Made by a program: the position numbers and the translations under genes
Notes under the pieces: model-generated
What the model was told of the DNA's origin: nothing
The model's input: only the letters and a program-made list of their open reading frames with translations
The model's database searches: none
Part shown: positions 1 to 11,000 of the stretch, one piece after another
Layout: each line of letters begins with the position of its first letter
Numbering within the stretch: the stretch's first letter is position 1
Assembly (NCBI RefSeq): GCF_000715075.1
Contig: NC_134081.1
Coordinates: 105,388,108-105,452,107 of the forward strand
DNA length: 64,000 bases
From: Nicotiana tabacum
Taxonomy: Eukaryota; Streptophyta; Magnoliopsida; Solanales; Solanaceae
Direction: 5' to 3'

Positions 1-478
1 ACGGATGCTTACAGTAGCAAAGAATGCTGCATCCACCAAATTTGATATAAATGCTTGCTAAACTGAACCATGAAAATGCAGACATCTAAATTGCTTAGAG
101 GAAGTAGCCTACAGTCATATGACAGCTTCAATATACTTTAGTTTTTATTGTCTAGCCTCCATAAGACCCTACATGAAAGAATATGCCTTTTGCTGTAGGA
201 CTTAGGATATTGACTTATCTACCATTTCTGAGTTTATGGAAAACAACATGAGAAGGGTGTATTTGTAATCTGATGATATTGAAATAAAACTTTCTTTCTT
301 TTTCGATAAATTAAAATGAAATTTCTTAAGAAAAACAGAGAAGCACAAACTAAAGATGACGATTTAATCAACAAGGACTTGTGCTGACAGCCACAAGGTA
401 AGTGACAAAAGCATTAAAAAACTGATTGCACAATGTAAATGAAATGTTGATGGATGCCTAAACCTAAGACGTTAAAGA
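1..478. other. No gene recognised; probable intron or 3' part of the F-box gene
   Basis: This AT-rich stretch lies downstream of the F-box exon on the minus strand. I find no continuation of the LRR or FBD coding sequence in it. The rest of that gene is probably beyond the left edge of the window. Confidence 0.4.
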
Positions 479-483
479 CAAAG

Positions 484-692
484 AGCCCGTTTGGATTGGC
501 TTATTTCAAGTGCTTTTAAGGCAGAATAACTTTAAAGTCATTTTGTAATGTTTGGATAAAGTAAAAAAAGTGCTTTTAAGCACTTGTTTTTAAGTTAAAA
601 TGATAAAAACAAGCCAAAAGTCAAAAGCTAGAATTACTAACTTATTGGTTTATCCTTACAAGTCACTTAAAAAAAGCCCATCCAAACGGGCT
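484..692. mobile_element. MITE with near-perfect terminal inverted repeats
   Basis: The 209-bp element opens with AGCCCGTTTGGATTGGCTT and closes with its reverse complement, with one mismatch in the first 19 bases. The flanks carry CAAAG on both sides (479-483 and 693-697), consistent with a 5-bp target duplication. The interior repeats the phrase 'aagtgcttttaag' and encodes nothing. It probably lies in an intron of the minus-strand F-box gene. The superfamily is unclear: a 5-bp duplication does not fit typical hAT (8 bp) or Harbinger (3 bp) elements. Confidence 0.75.
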
Positions 693-859
693 CAAAGTCC
701 AAAACCATAACCCCTCCGGTCCATAAATTTATTGATATTCCATATCTTGAATAGAAGAGTTTATAGTTAGTATGTCCACCTAAAAGGCTATTTCTCCATA
801 GAGTCAGAAATCTCAAATATACCTGGAGAAGTTGTGGAGAAAGAGAAAAAGCCACATAC

Positions 860-1867
860 CAGAGCAAACCAGGAACATAGCTTGAGAGTTTTGGCCCCAG
901 TAATTATTTGGAGGAGTATTCTCATTTCTTGATAATCCTTGTACTCTTTGAAATCAAACTTCTCCATACGATTGACAGACACTTCAACAATAGATGCTAC
1001 ATTGATAATATCCAGTACCTCCACAGTTTCAGACATGTCTAATGATAGGAGAGTTGGACATGAGACGTGTATCCTTGTTCCAAACCATCTAATGCCAAGT
1101 ACCAATGTCTTTAAATTCGAATTGAGCAGAACCAGTCTTCTATGGCCGTAGCAAAACCACAGAGTCAATTCCTCAAGCACCGGGCAACCAGATAGAATAT
1201 AATCCATCGATTGATCCATTAGCATAACATTATCAAGAGAAAATGTTGTTAGAGCCTTCAACTCGCTCTTCTTTTTTGCATTGATCTTACAGTATGCCAA
1301 TCGGAGTTCAACCAAATGAGGACTGCTTAGAATAAAATTAGGCAGATCATAATAAGCCCAGGGCTCAAATGTACCATGTGCAGAGATGGACAAGTCAAGG
1401 ACCTTCAAATTCTTATTTAATGCGAACTGGATCCAAGTACCAATTTCATTAGCCATTCTTTTCTCACTCCTCAAACAGTCATACTGCCATCTGTTGGATA
1501 CTCTCTGTCGAATTGAATGAGATATACTAAAATGAAAATCAAGGCAGAACTTATAAAGAGTTGGGCTCTTATTAAGAAGAATCACATGACGAATAAAGTT
1601 CAAGAACCTTTCGTCATAGTCAGGACGATTAGCTTGACTATAATAGACATAGTTATGCCCCGGAAACATGCATTGATCAAAAGTGAGTGTGTGGATGAAT
1701 GGCCAGAGGTGATTAAATCGTCGAATCAAGATTGTGTTCAGAGAATCGATTGTTGGCAATAAGGAGAGAATATGGATGAGGATGGCATCTGGTAGTCCAC
1801 TTATACGGTCTTCATTAAAGTTACAGCTTCTTTGCCTTGCAGACATATTCCTTCTGTAAGACAACAT
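860..1867 (-). CDS. F-box/LRR-repeat protein, first exon (partial gene)
   Basis: This minus-strand exon encodes about 336 residues of an F-box/FBD/LRR-type protein. Such proteins act as substrate-recognition subunits of SCF (SKP1-CUL1-F-box) ubiquitin ligases. The F-box lies near residues 20-65 (DRISGLPDAILIHILSLLPT and onward). LRR-like segments follow, including SSPHLVELRLAYCKI and ILSGCPVLEELTLWFC. The reading frame stays open to 788, but the last residues are not family-like. A good donor (GTATGT) sits just after a Ser-Trp-Phe-Ala-Leu segment, so I end the exon at 860. The C-terminal LRR/FBD part was not found and is probably outside the window. The start at 1867 is the first Met; Met8 (1846) is an alternative. 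The substrate cannot be predicted from sequence. Confidence 0.8.
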
Positions 1868-4800
1868 AGCACATTTTTAGGTGCGATAAATTGCAAGCTA
1901 TGAAATGACTGAGCATATGCCGTTCCTAGAAACCAAGAGGCACATAACAAGAACTTTCCTTCCTCTAGTTAATCAGGCTGAGAAATCCTCGAGCGATAAT
2001 CTCAGCATATTAAATTTCCATTTAGAGATAACAATTCATGATGATAAAACATGGGATCAAATAGATTGGGAAACTTTTTAAGTAATTACCACTCATAGTT
2101 TGGATTAAAAAATTTCTAAGACAAGGCAAATGTATTTTTAGATTCAATCACTTTCTAAGTGTACCCACTGATATAAAAAACAAACTTCAAAAGGAATCCA
2201 CTTAGAAGAGTTTTAAGGGAAAAAGAAATGTATACGCGCACATATCCAAGGCATCCACCTAAAAGATAAACAAACAGAATCATAAACCAAAAGAAAAGCT
2301 TAACAAGTTTCTAGTATCTAAACCTAAAAAATATCAACAGAAACACATGGACCAATAAGTAGCAATGCAGCTCAGGTTACAATGTCACATAACTACATTT
2401 TATTCGGAGATCCAAAAATTTGAAAACAACGCAGCAACCCGGATTTGCTATTCTGAATGGGCCCTACCAAAAGTTTACCGGCACACAAATGTGATAAGCG
2501 CATAAAATGTATACCAATTCTCTTTTGTAGATGACCTCAATCCAAAATCTCATATATAGCGTCGAGCTTACAATAGACTCAAACCAAATTTTAACCATAA
2601 AAGGGAGACAAAATTTTAATATCTAAAACCAGAGTACTTAGACCTTTTACACCCTGAAACAGAAAGAAACTGAAAATCATAAGATGCATTGATAAAAGAA
2701 AGATCCAATACAGTTTAAATCAAAGCAGGATTCTCATTCGGGATTCAACATTTTGAACACAATGCAAAATCCTAGATTTGCCAAACCTAAACGCCCCTAC
2801 CAAAAATGAACCTGTATAAACATATGAGCAATTCCAGCCATAAAGTTAACAATTATCCAAAAGGAAAGAGAATGAATAGCATAACATTTTTTCATATACC
2901 TGTTTCAGGACTGATTTTTCTAGTGTTAGATAAGAAATCAAGCCCTCTTTTAGCGCAAGTTACACACTCGCCTATTTAGTACAGAAACGATATGAGTTTT
3001 GCTTCTGAAAATTACAGTGTTACACGAAACTTATATAGAGGATATCAGGCGCTTTCGGCCAAAATATCTTACCACTAGGCTCACTCCGGTGCATGCTTTG
3101 CTGTCAGTAAATTAGATACAATCGTCCGCTATAAGCAACCCTCGCTTCGCAATAAATAAGTCAAAAATTATATATATGTCAATAACTTCATATCACAAGG
3201 GTTATATGTAACCAATCATAAAAGTAGTATAACGTCGCAAAAATACAACACAGCCATAACAGGAAATCTAAAACTACTCCTATATATTAAATTCCTAAAT
3301 TATTCACGCGACCTTGTTCCTACCATATAGAGCTACTCAAATTGAGAAATTCTTACTTAAATGAAAAAGGAATAATCAAGGTATTTACCTCAAGTATTCA
3401 GAAACCACGTCGCTCTTTTATCTGAATTTGTATGAGTGCCACTGCGTTGACCTAGATTCTAGCAACCACAAGCGTCTAAGATGACTCCATTGTCAATAAA
3501 AAACTGCATTTTCGCCTTAAAGCGGAAAAATAACTCCAGTTCCATTGCCAACAATCGATTCTCTCAACACAAACTAAATCCGAATTTCCTTGACCCCAAA
3601 TACTTTTGTAGATCAACTTTTCTTCCCTTTTGGAATTCCAAATAAATTGCAAGCATACTTCCTAACCGCACTCTCTGTCATCGATTTCTTCCCAAAAGTA
3701 AAAGATAAAAACATACTTGGTTCAATTCGATCAAACAATAACATAGTCCAAGAGTCTGCTAGAGCTACCAATAAATTTATTTATTGTAAAAACTAAATAA
3801 TAAGCAAATTTCTAAAATGTGCAGCTCTCATGTTCACAAAGCACAATATTAGGTCAGAATTATCAACACACTTCATATCAATTTCAAATTCTTGAGCTTA
3901 ATCTTAGGATTAAAACCATAGCCCCACAAATGTTTTTACACAAATAAACATGTAATTCAAATCAAAAGAGCTTAATACCACGGTGTGGATTCATATTTCA
4001 TAGTTCATATACGCATGCATGAATTCAAATCAAAAGAGCTTAATACTACTATGATTTGAAAAAATTATACAGAATTTTAAATAACTACTATGAAAGAGCA
4101 GCAACAAGCCATCAATACTAGTATTATTTGGTTTAATTATAACAAAATATTTCTTCCCTGAGTGAGGACTGAATCACCATTGCAGCAGAAAAACACTATT
4201 TAAGCAAATATTCAGAAATTGATTAAAGGGGAAACCCTCAACTGGGCCAAGATCGGTGTTACACTTAACAGCTTCAATTTCGACTTTCACGGTCTCCAAT
4301 ATTTATCTTAATCAACTGCACTCACAATTCCAAATTAATTAAAGTCCTATTTACTATATGTATTTCCAGCTATTCAAACTCATTCATATATTAATTTCAC
4401 ATTTGGTCCATAAACTTTAGCCACTATATAATTCAAGTCATGAAACTATTTTATTTTACGCTAAAGTATTCGAATTATATGTTAATTGCTCAAAAAATAC
4501 ACATGACTTCAGGTTGTGACAATGTCATTCTTCATGCATCCAAGCTATGTTTTGTCGCTCTATAACTTTTAAGTCACAAAATTATAATAAAATTAAACTC
4601 ATTGTAAAATATATTTAAATAAATAAATAAAAAGTATATTATAGAAAAATAATTCATAAAAAAGATTACTATGTACTTTAAAAATATCTTTGTAACTTAT
4701 GGTCTTGTTATTGTGACTTGATTTTGTTGGAGAAATATACTTTCTTGAACTTTATACTTACTTAAGAAGTTTAAATAGAAAGTGATTAAGAAAGTGAAAA

Positions 4801-5404
4801 ATGTAATAAGATTTAAATAAAATAATAAGTTTTGAATTTAATATCTATTAAATCTAAAATGTTAGTACTAAGTTGCATAATAATGTTAATTTTAGTATTT
4901 CAAATTAGCACATGTTAAAAATATTACTCCATTAATTTGCTAAAATTTACTCCAACTACTTTAGCATATTATTCGATATATACTATTTTTTATTTTCTCT
5001 TGTTCTTTTTACTTAAAACTTCTTGAACTGCAAGAGAAACATAGCGCTTCATAATTTTCTCTTATTCTTTTTACTTAAAACTTCTTGAACTGCAAGAGAA
5101 ACATAGCGCTTCATAAACTCACCGAACTATATTTTTTTTTTAGTTGGTAGAACTTGTACTGACATTTAAGTTAATTATCCTGTTTTGGGAGTGGCAAATT
5201 GACAAAATCTACTAACTTTTGTATTAATTTCAGTTCATATTTATCCTCGTAAAACACATAAAGATAATCTGGAATTGAAGTCTGGTCATATCCATAGTTA
5301 TAAACTCTGGCTTAATTAGTGTAGCTAATGTATTCCCTGCACTAGTGGTGCTTTTTGTTGAAGTTTGGTGATTGTTATATTTATGGTCAAATTTTACTCT
5401 CTCT
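1868..5404. other. Gene-poor intergenic DNA
   Basis: About 3.5 kb without a supportable gene. The part next to 1867 is presumably the promoter and 5' UTR of the F-box gene. It contains a 24-base direct repeat near 3955 and 4022 (aattcaaatcaaaagagctt core) and a perfectly spaced tandem duplication listed separately. Short reading frames such as the one at 3590-3796 show no family resemblance. Confidence 0.5.
4993..5116. repeat. Two-copy tandem duplication, 62-bp unit
   Basis: Copies at 4993-5054 and 5055-5116 abut exactly and differ at about one position (ctcttgttc versus ctcttattc). The near-identity indicates a recent local duplication. No coding role is visible. Confidence 0.9.
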
Positions 5405-5407
5405 TCC

Positions 5408-6131
5408 CACTACTAGAAATCCGGTAAAAATCGACCACAAAAACCGACCAACGTTGGTCGGTAATGGTAAAAAACCGACCAAAACGCGACCATTTACGTG
5501 TGGACGGTATTTTTGTGGTCGGAAAGGCATACCGACCAAAGTTGGTCGGAAATTACCGACCAACTTTGGTCGGTCAATTAAATTAAAAAAAAAATATTGC
5601 AAAAAAAATCGACCAAAGTTGGTCGGTATTTTAATTATGTAATAAAAATATTCACCATCTAGGAATCGAACCGGAGTCTGTACTGTGGCAGAATACTATT
5701 CTACCACTAGACCATTGATACATTTTGTTTTAAGACTATCTTTTATTTGATTTATATTCTTTAATTGAATTTTCGCACGAAAATAACCGACCAAAGTTAG
5801 TCGGTTTTATTAAAAAATTACCGAACAAAGTTGGTCGGTTTTTTTAAATGACCGGCCGAATTAACCGACTAATTTTGGTCGGTTTTTTTAATATTAATTT
5901 TTATTTATTTTAATTGAAAAAACCGACCAAAGTTGGTCGGTTTCTTGAAACATAAATTTCGCGGGACACAAAAATAGTTTTCCGTATTTTTGCGCAAAAG
6001 AAAACCGACCAAAGTTGGTCGGTTTCGTAAAAAATATATATATATTTTTTTTTTTGAAAAACCGACCAACTTTGGTCGGTTTTTTAACCGTCAGTCGATC
6101 TTGGTCGGTTTTTGCCAAATTTCTAGTAGTG
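5408..6131. mobile_element. Non-autonomous CACTA transposon, complete
   Basis: The element begins CACTACTAGAAAT and ends with the exact reverse complement ATTTCTAGTAGTG. It is flanked by TCC on both sides (5405-5407 and 6132-6134), the 3-bp target duplication expected of CACTA (En/Spm) elements. About ten copies of the palindromic unit CCGACCAAAGTTGGTCGG, some degenerate, fill the subterminal regions in both arms; arrays of this kind bind the TNPA-type protein in the En/Spm system. There is no transposase gene, so movement would require an autonomous partner in trans. A decayed tRNA-Gly lies inside. Confidence 0.93.
5652..5721 (-). pseudogene. tRNA-Gly(GCC)-derived sequence inside the CACTA element
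   Basis: On the minus strand this 70-base stretch aligns along its whole length with plant tRNA-Gly(GCC). The A-box core TGGTCTAGTGGTAGAA, the anticodon region CTGCCAC and the B-box GGTTCGATTCC are all retained. The differences are mostly C-to-T and G-to-A, the pattern expected from decay of methylated DNA, and several fall in the acceptor and T stems. I call it a pseudogene because of the stem changes, but both internal Pol III promoter boxes look serviceable. It sits between the two subterminal repeat arrays. The family comparison is from memory. Confidence 0.8.
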
Positions 6132-6636
6132 TCCCTTTTCATATTTTTCGCATACTCCTTAAGAAAGATATATATAATAGCTCTAGTTTGTTAGTTTTAA
6201 TTGGAATAATAAGGATATATTAAAAAAAAGTAACATAAATAATTTCTTGTTTTTCTAAAACGCCAATACTTTTAAAATAAATCAACTTTGTTAACACGAC
6301 TAATATTTGAAATAGGAGGAAGTAGTGGTAAATGCTATGACGAACACTAATTTTAGTCTTTTACCCGTAAACAATTGACTTGGGAGCACTTGGACAAAAG
6401 AAATTTTATAGCATCTATAACTGACTTCAAATTCGTACTCATCAGGAAAATAATGATAACTCTAATATTATCTCCAGTTATCCTCATAAACCACTAGATA
6501 ATGTAGCATTGAAGTTTGTTCACATCTCTTAGTTTTCAGTTACAAACTTGGGTTTGTATTTGACCTTGGACTTATCGCAATTTGTTTGTATCTGCATGGC
6601 AAGCACAAAAAGATAGTTTATAACAGCTAGTATCGG

Positions 6637-6834
6637 CAGAGGCGGATCCAGTGTGAGAGTTACAGGTTCAATTGAACTCATAACTTTCGACGCAGAGTAG
6701 AAATTTATGTGTAAAAATTTATTAAAATTACAAAAATAATAGATTTGAACCCATAACTTTAAATATATAATGGGTTCAATGTTAAAAATCTTAAAAATTG
6801 AACCCATAAAATTTAAATCCTGGATCCGCCTCTG
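6637..6834. mobile_element. hAT-type MITE with 8-bp target duplication
   Basis: The 198-bp element starts CAGAGGCGGATCCAG and ends with the exact reverse complement CTGGATCCGCCTCTG. Direct 8-bp duplications AGTATCGG flank it (6629-6636 and 6835-6842). CAG...CTG ends with an 8-bp duplication are characteristic of hAT-superfamily MITEs. The interior repeats 'gaacccataa' in both orientations and has no coding capacity. Confidence 0.9.
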
Positions 6835-6842
6835 AGTATCGG

Positions 6843-8028
6843 TATCGTTTGTACTAATGTGGAAATTAATGCCAACTCCATATCTACTTATCCTCATAAA
6901 TCACAAGATAACTTAAAATTAAAGTCTAACCACATCAATTTGTACATTAATGTCTAACCACATCAATTTGTAGTCAAGATCTTATTTGCATAGCTCATGC
7001 TTTGATCATAAACTCGTCAGTTCTTTCAAAAAAAAAATGCGTCGCAAAAGAAAAAGATAATAGATTGAGGCTTTAGGTAAAATTGATCGACCCTTTACTA
7101 TTTCACCAATTCTTTTGAAGTAAACCAAATTTTGGCCTTTAAAATCTCAACATAATCAAACAAGTTGTCTTGGTCAAGTTCAAATAGAAAGGAAACGTCA
7201 ACCGATCTATCTTAAGTAAGAATTAGTACATTCATCTAATTTTATTAAGACGGAATTTACCTATTCAAAAACTACGTTAAAAAAATATAATCACCACATT
7301 TAATTGATAAAAATACTTAAAGATGTTTGAAGTTCATAGTCGAAAGAAAAGAAAAGACAATTGTGCATATACATTGTATTACTAAACTAATACACACTTT
7401 ACTGCACCTGTAGCGACTGAGTACATAAAAATACCAAAATGAATATTTGAGAAGCTTTGCACTAATTAAAACTGTTGTTTTTGCTGTTAGATTATTTTGT
7501 CATGTCTCAGCAAAGTATACCCAAGTCAGTTATTGAAGGTCTTGTGCTAAAATATTGTAGCATTGACATACTGGCTTAGCTCAAAGCAAAATGCTTTCTT
7601 TCAATAAATTATCAGTAAAATGCTGGAGAAAAACACCATCTGATAGATTAATGGCTGTGATCGAGTTAATTTCATTAAGGACATACATCTGCCGAAGATC
7701 CAAAACTGAATGCATAACCTTCTATACGAGGCAAACTGATCCCAATACAATGAGGGACCATATACCGATGAGGATACATCTATACAACATTTGAAGACCA
7801 TTATGTGCAACAATAATGACAAGAGAGAACGAATCTGCAAGTGCTTTCATAATGTAGCACTTCAACTCTGGAGAAAAAAAGCCCCAGATCAACTTTGCTG
7901 AAGCAAATACTTAAACTTCCTCGGAGCAGAAGAATGATGTAATGAAGAGCTAAACAACTCCAGATTTTTGAAGGCAGAGGTGCGCATCAAGTCTTCAAAG
8001 CAATTATTTTCTGTTCTTGTTTTTCTGA
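6843..8028. other. Downstream flank and probable 3' UTR of the LAZ1 homologue
   Basis: No gene is recognisable. The several hundred bases below 8029 are presumably 3' UTR of the minus-strand LAZ1 homologue, but no polyadenylation site can be fixed by eye. A 21-base phrase (gtctaaccacatcaatttgt core) occurs twice near 6932 and 6953. Confidence 0.4.
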
Positions 8029-11000
8029 CTAATCCTTAGTAACCCATCTTCGGCCACGAACTTGGATACCACCAAAGCTCTGATCACTGCTACTTTCTCC
8101 ACCACTTTCTGCACTGGTATATCCAGATTTCCGGGAGCGGTGCTTCTTTTTCCTGGAAGTTCCACTGTCACTAATGCTTCCATGTAAAAGGGGATCATCT
8201 ATCCCACGTATGACTCTCCGTGCTGGAGACGATGTTGCAATGCAACTGTCATCCTTCGTTCGCTTCTCTTTCTCATGCTTCTTTATGTTCTGAGAGATCT
8301 TATGCAATTTTTGAATTCCTTTCTCTACAGGCTCCACTGCTTGGGTTACCGTGAATTTCAAATCATTCACTATCTGGTAGAAAGTATTTGTTAACAAGGG
8401 AATCAACGATAAGAGGGAGATAGAAGAAATAAGAATGCCAATCGTTTCAGATTGATATTTTACTTTTCACAAGATAGTAGGTAAAGATCAACACCATATA
8501 TATTAAAGTTGGATATAGGATCCTTTCTATCCAACCTACTTTATTAAAGCCTGTTTCATTCCAATACTAAATGAATTATGGTTTAAAGCAAATTTGAAGT
8601 TATCTAAAAGTAGAGGTTCTTTGGATCTCGCACTTATCTCAACACTGACATACAAGTCTATAACCAAACTAAAGAACTCTTGATGAACATCGAACCTAAT
8701 TTCTTGATTCCATGAGATTGTATGTCATTTGAGACAACTACTCTCCAAAATCATTAGATCTACCTCTTTCCCTCTTTACTGTTCTCCTCTATTATATTAT
8801 AGCACATATGAACTGTACATTTGGAGTCTACATCGGAGGTAGTGTCAAACCATCTCAGGAGACCAGCAATTCTATCCTCTATGTCTTGAACCCTCTATTA
8901 GATGTGAATTTATTTTGTCCAATCCTATATGACCTTAAAAGCTCATCTTATTGGTATGGCCTTTAGGGGCCTAACATGCTCTGACATATCGCATTCACTT
9001 TATTACTGTGAGAAGGCACGGGAGAAAATATGTTATTGATATTGGATGATAAATACAATACAAGAGGTCCCTATTTATAGCTATACAGTACAAGGAGATA
9101 TTACTCCTCTTCCAATGTGGGACAAGACTACACTATACATATCTATAAACTAACACTCCCCCTCAAGCCGGTGCATACACATCATATGTACCGAGCTTGT
9201 TACACATGTAACTAATACGAGAACCAATAAGAGACTTAGTGAAAATATCTGCTAGTTGATCATTCGACTTTACAAACTTTGTAACAATATCTCCTGAAAG
9301 TATTTTTTCTCTGACAAAGTGACAGTCGATCTCAATGTGTTTAGTCCTATCATAGAACACCGGATTTGACGCAATATGAAGAGCAGCTTAGTTATCACAC
9401 ACTAGTTCCATCTTGCTGATTTCTCCGAACTTTAACTCCTTGAGCAACTGCTTGATTCAAACTAACTCACACGTCGCCATAGCCATGGCCCGATATTCGG
9501 CTTCGGCGCTAGATCGAGCAACTACATTCTGTTTCTTGCTCTTCCACGAGACCAAATTACCTCCTACTAGAACACAATATCCAGACGTAGAACGTCTATC
9601 AAAAGGTGATCCTGCCCAATCAGCATCTGTGTACCCAACAATCTGCTCGTGGCCTCGATCCTCGAATAGTAATCCTTTGCCTGGAGCTGACTTTATATAC
9701 CGAAGAATGCGAACAACTGCATCCCAGTGATTATCACAGGGAGAATCCATAAACTGACTTACAACACTCACCGGAAAAGAAATGTCAGGTCTAGTCACTG
9801 TGAGGTAATTCAATTTGCCAACCAACCTCCTATATCTCGTAGGGTCTCTAAGAGGCTCCCCATGTCCAGGCAGAAGCTTAGCATTCGGATCCATAGGAGA
9901 GTCAATAGGTCTACAACCCATCATTCCAGTCTCCTCAAGAATGTCTAAGGCATACTTTCACTGTGAAATAACAATACCTGAGCTAGACTGAGCGACCTCA
10001 ATACCTAGAAAATACTTCAATCTGTCCAGATCTTTAGTCTAGAAGTGTTGAAAGAGATGTTCCTTCAGATTAGTAATACCATCCTGATCATTACCAGTAA
10101 TAACAATATCATCAACATAAACCACTAGATAAATACACAGATTAGGAGCAGAATGCCGATAAAACACAGAGTGATCAGCCTCACTACGAGTCATGCCGAA
10201 CTCCTGAATAATTGTGCTGAACTTACCAAATCAAGCTCGAGGGGACTGTTTCAAACCATATAGTGACTTACGCAATCTGCACACAACCATTAAACTCCCC
10301 CTAAGCAACAAAACCAGGTGGTTGCTCCATATAAACTTTTTCCTCAAGATCACCGTGGAGAAAAGCATTCTTAATATCTAACTGATAAAGAGGACAATGA
10401 CGTACAGCAGCCATGGACAAAAAGAGACGAACAGATGCTACTTTAGCCACGGGAGAGAAAGTATCACTATAATCAAGCCCAAAAATCTGAGTATATCCTT
10501 TTGCAACAAGACGAGCCTTAAGCCTATCAATCTGGCCATCCGGGCCGACTTTGACTGCATAAACCCAACGACAACCAACAATAGACTTACCTGCAGGAAG
10601 AGAAACAAGCTCCCAAGTGTCACTCGCATGTAAAGCAGACATCTCGTCAATCATAGCATGTCGTCATCCTGGATGAGATAATGCCTCACCTGTAGACTTA
10701 GGGATAGAAACAGTGGACAAAGAAGATATAAAAGTATAATGTGGTGACGACAGACGATGATAACTTAAACTGACATAGTGGGAATTAGGATTAAGTGTGG
10801 ATCGTACAGCTTTGCGGAGTGCAATTGGTTGACTAAGAGGAGACAAGTCCGCAGTAGGTGCAAAATCTGATGCGGGGCGTGAATCACCTGGGCCTGATGC
10901 TGGATGTGGACGACGATGATAAGCCAAGAGTGGTGGAGCTGCAGAAGGTTGAACTGGATTATGTGGAGGAACTGGAGCTATAGGTGGTGGAGCTACAACC

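Noticed and set aside
5420..6115. Regularly repeated palindromes resembling a CRISPR array
   Set aside because: The units are irregularly spaced inside a CACTA element with proper ends and target duplication in a plant nuclear genome. They are subterminal transposase-binding type repeats.
7591..7840. Opposed short frames upstream of the LAZ1 stop
   Set aside because: No family features; the region is best explained as 3' UTR or flank.
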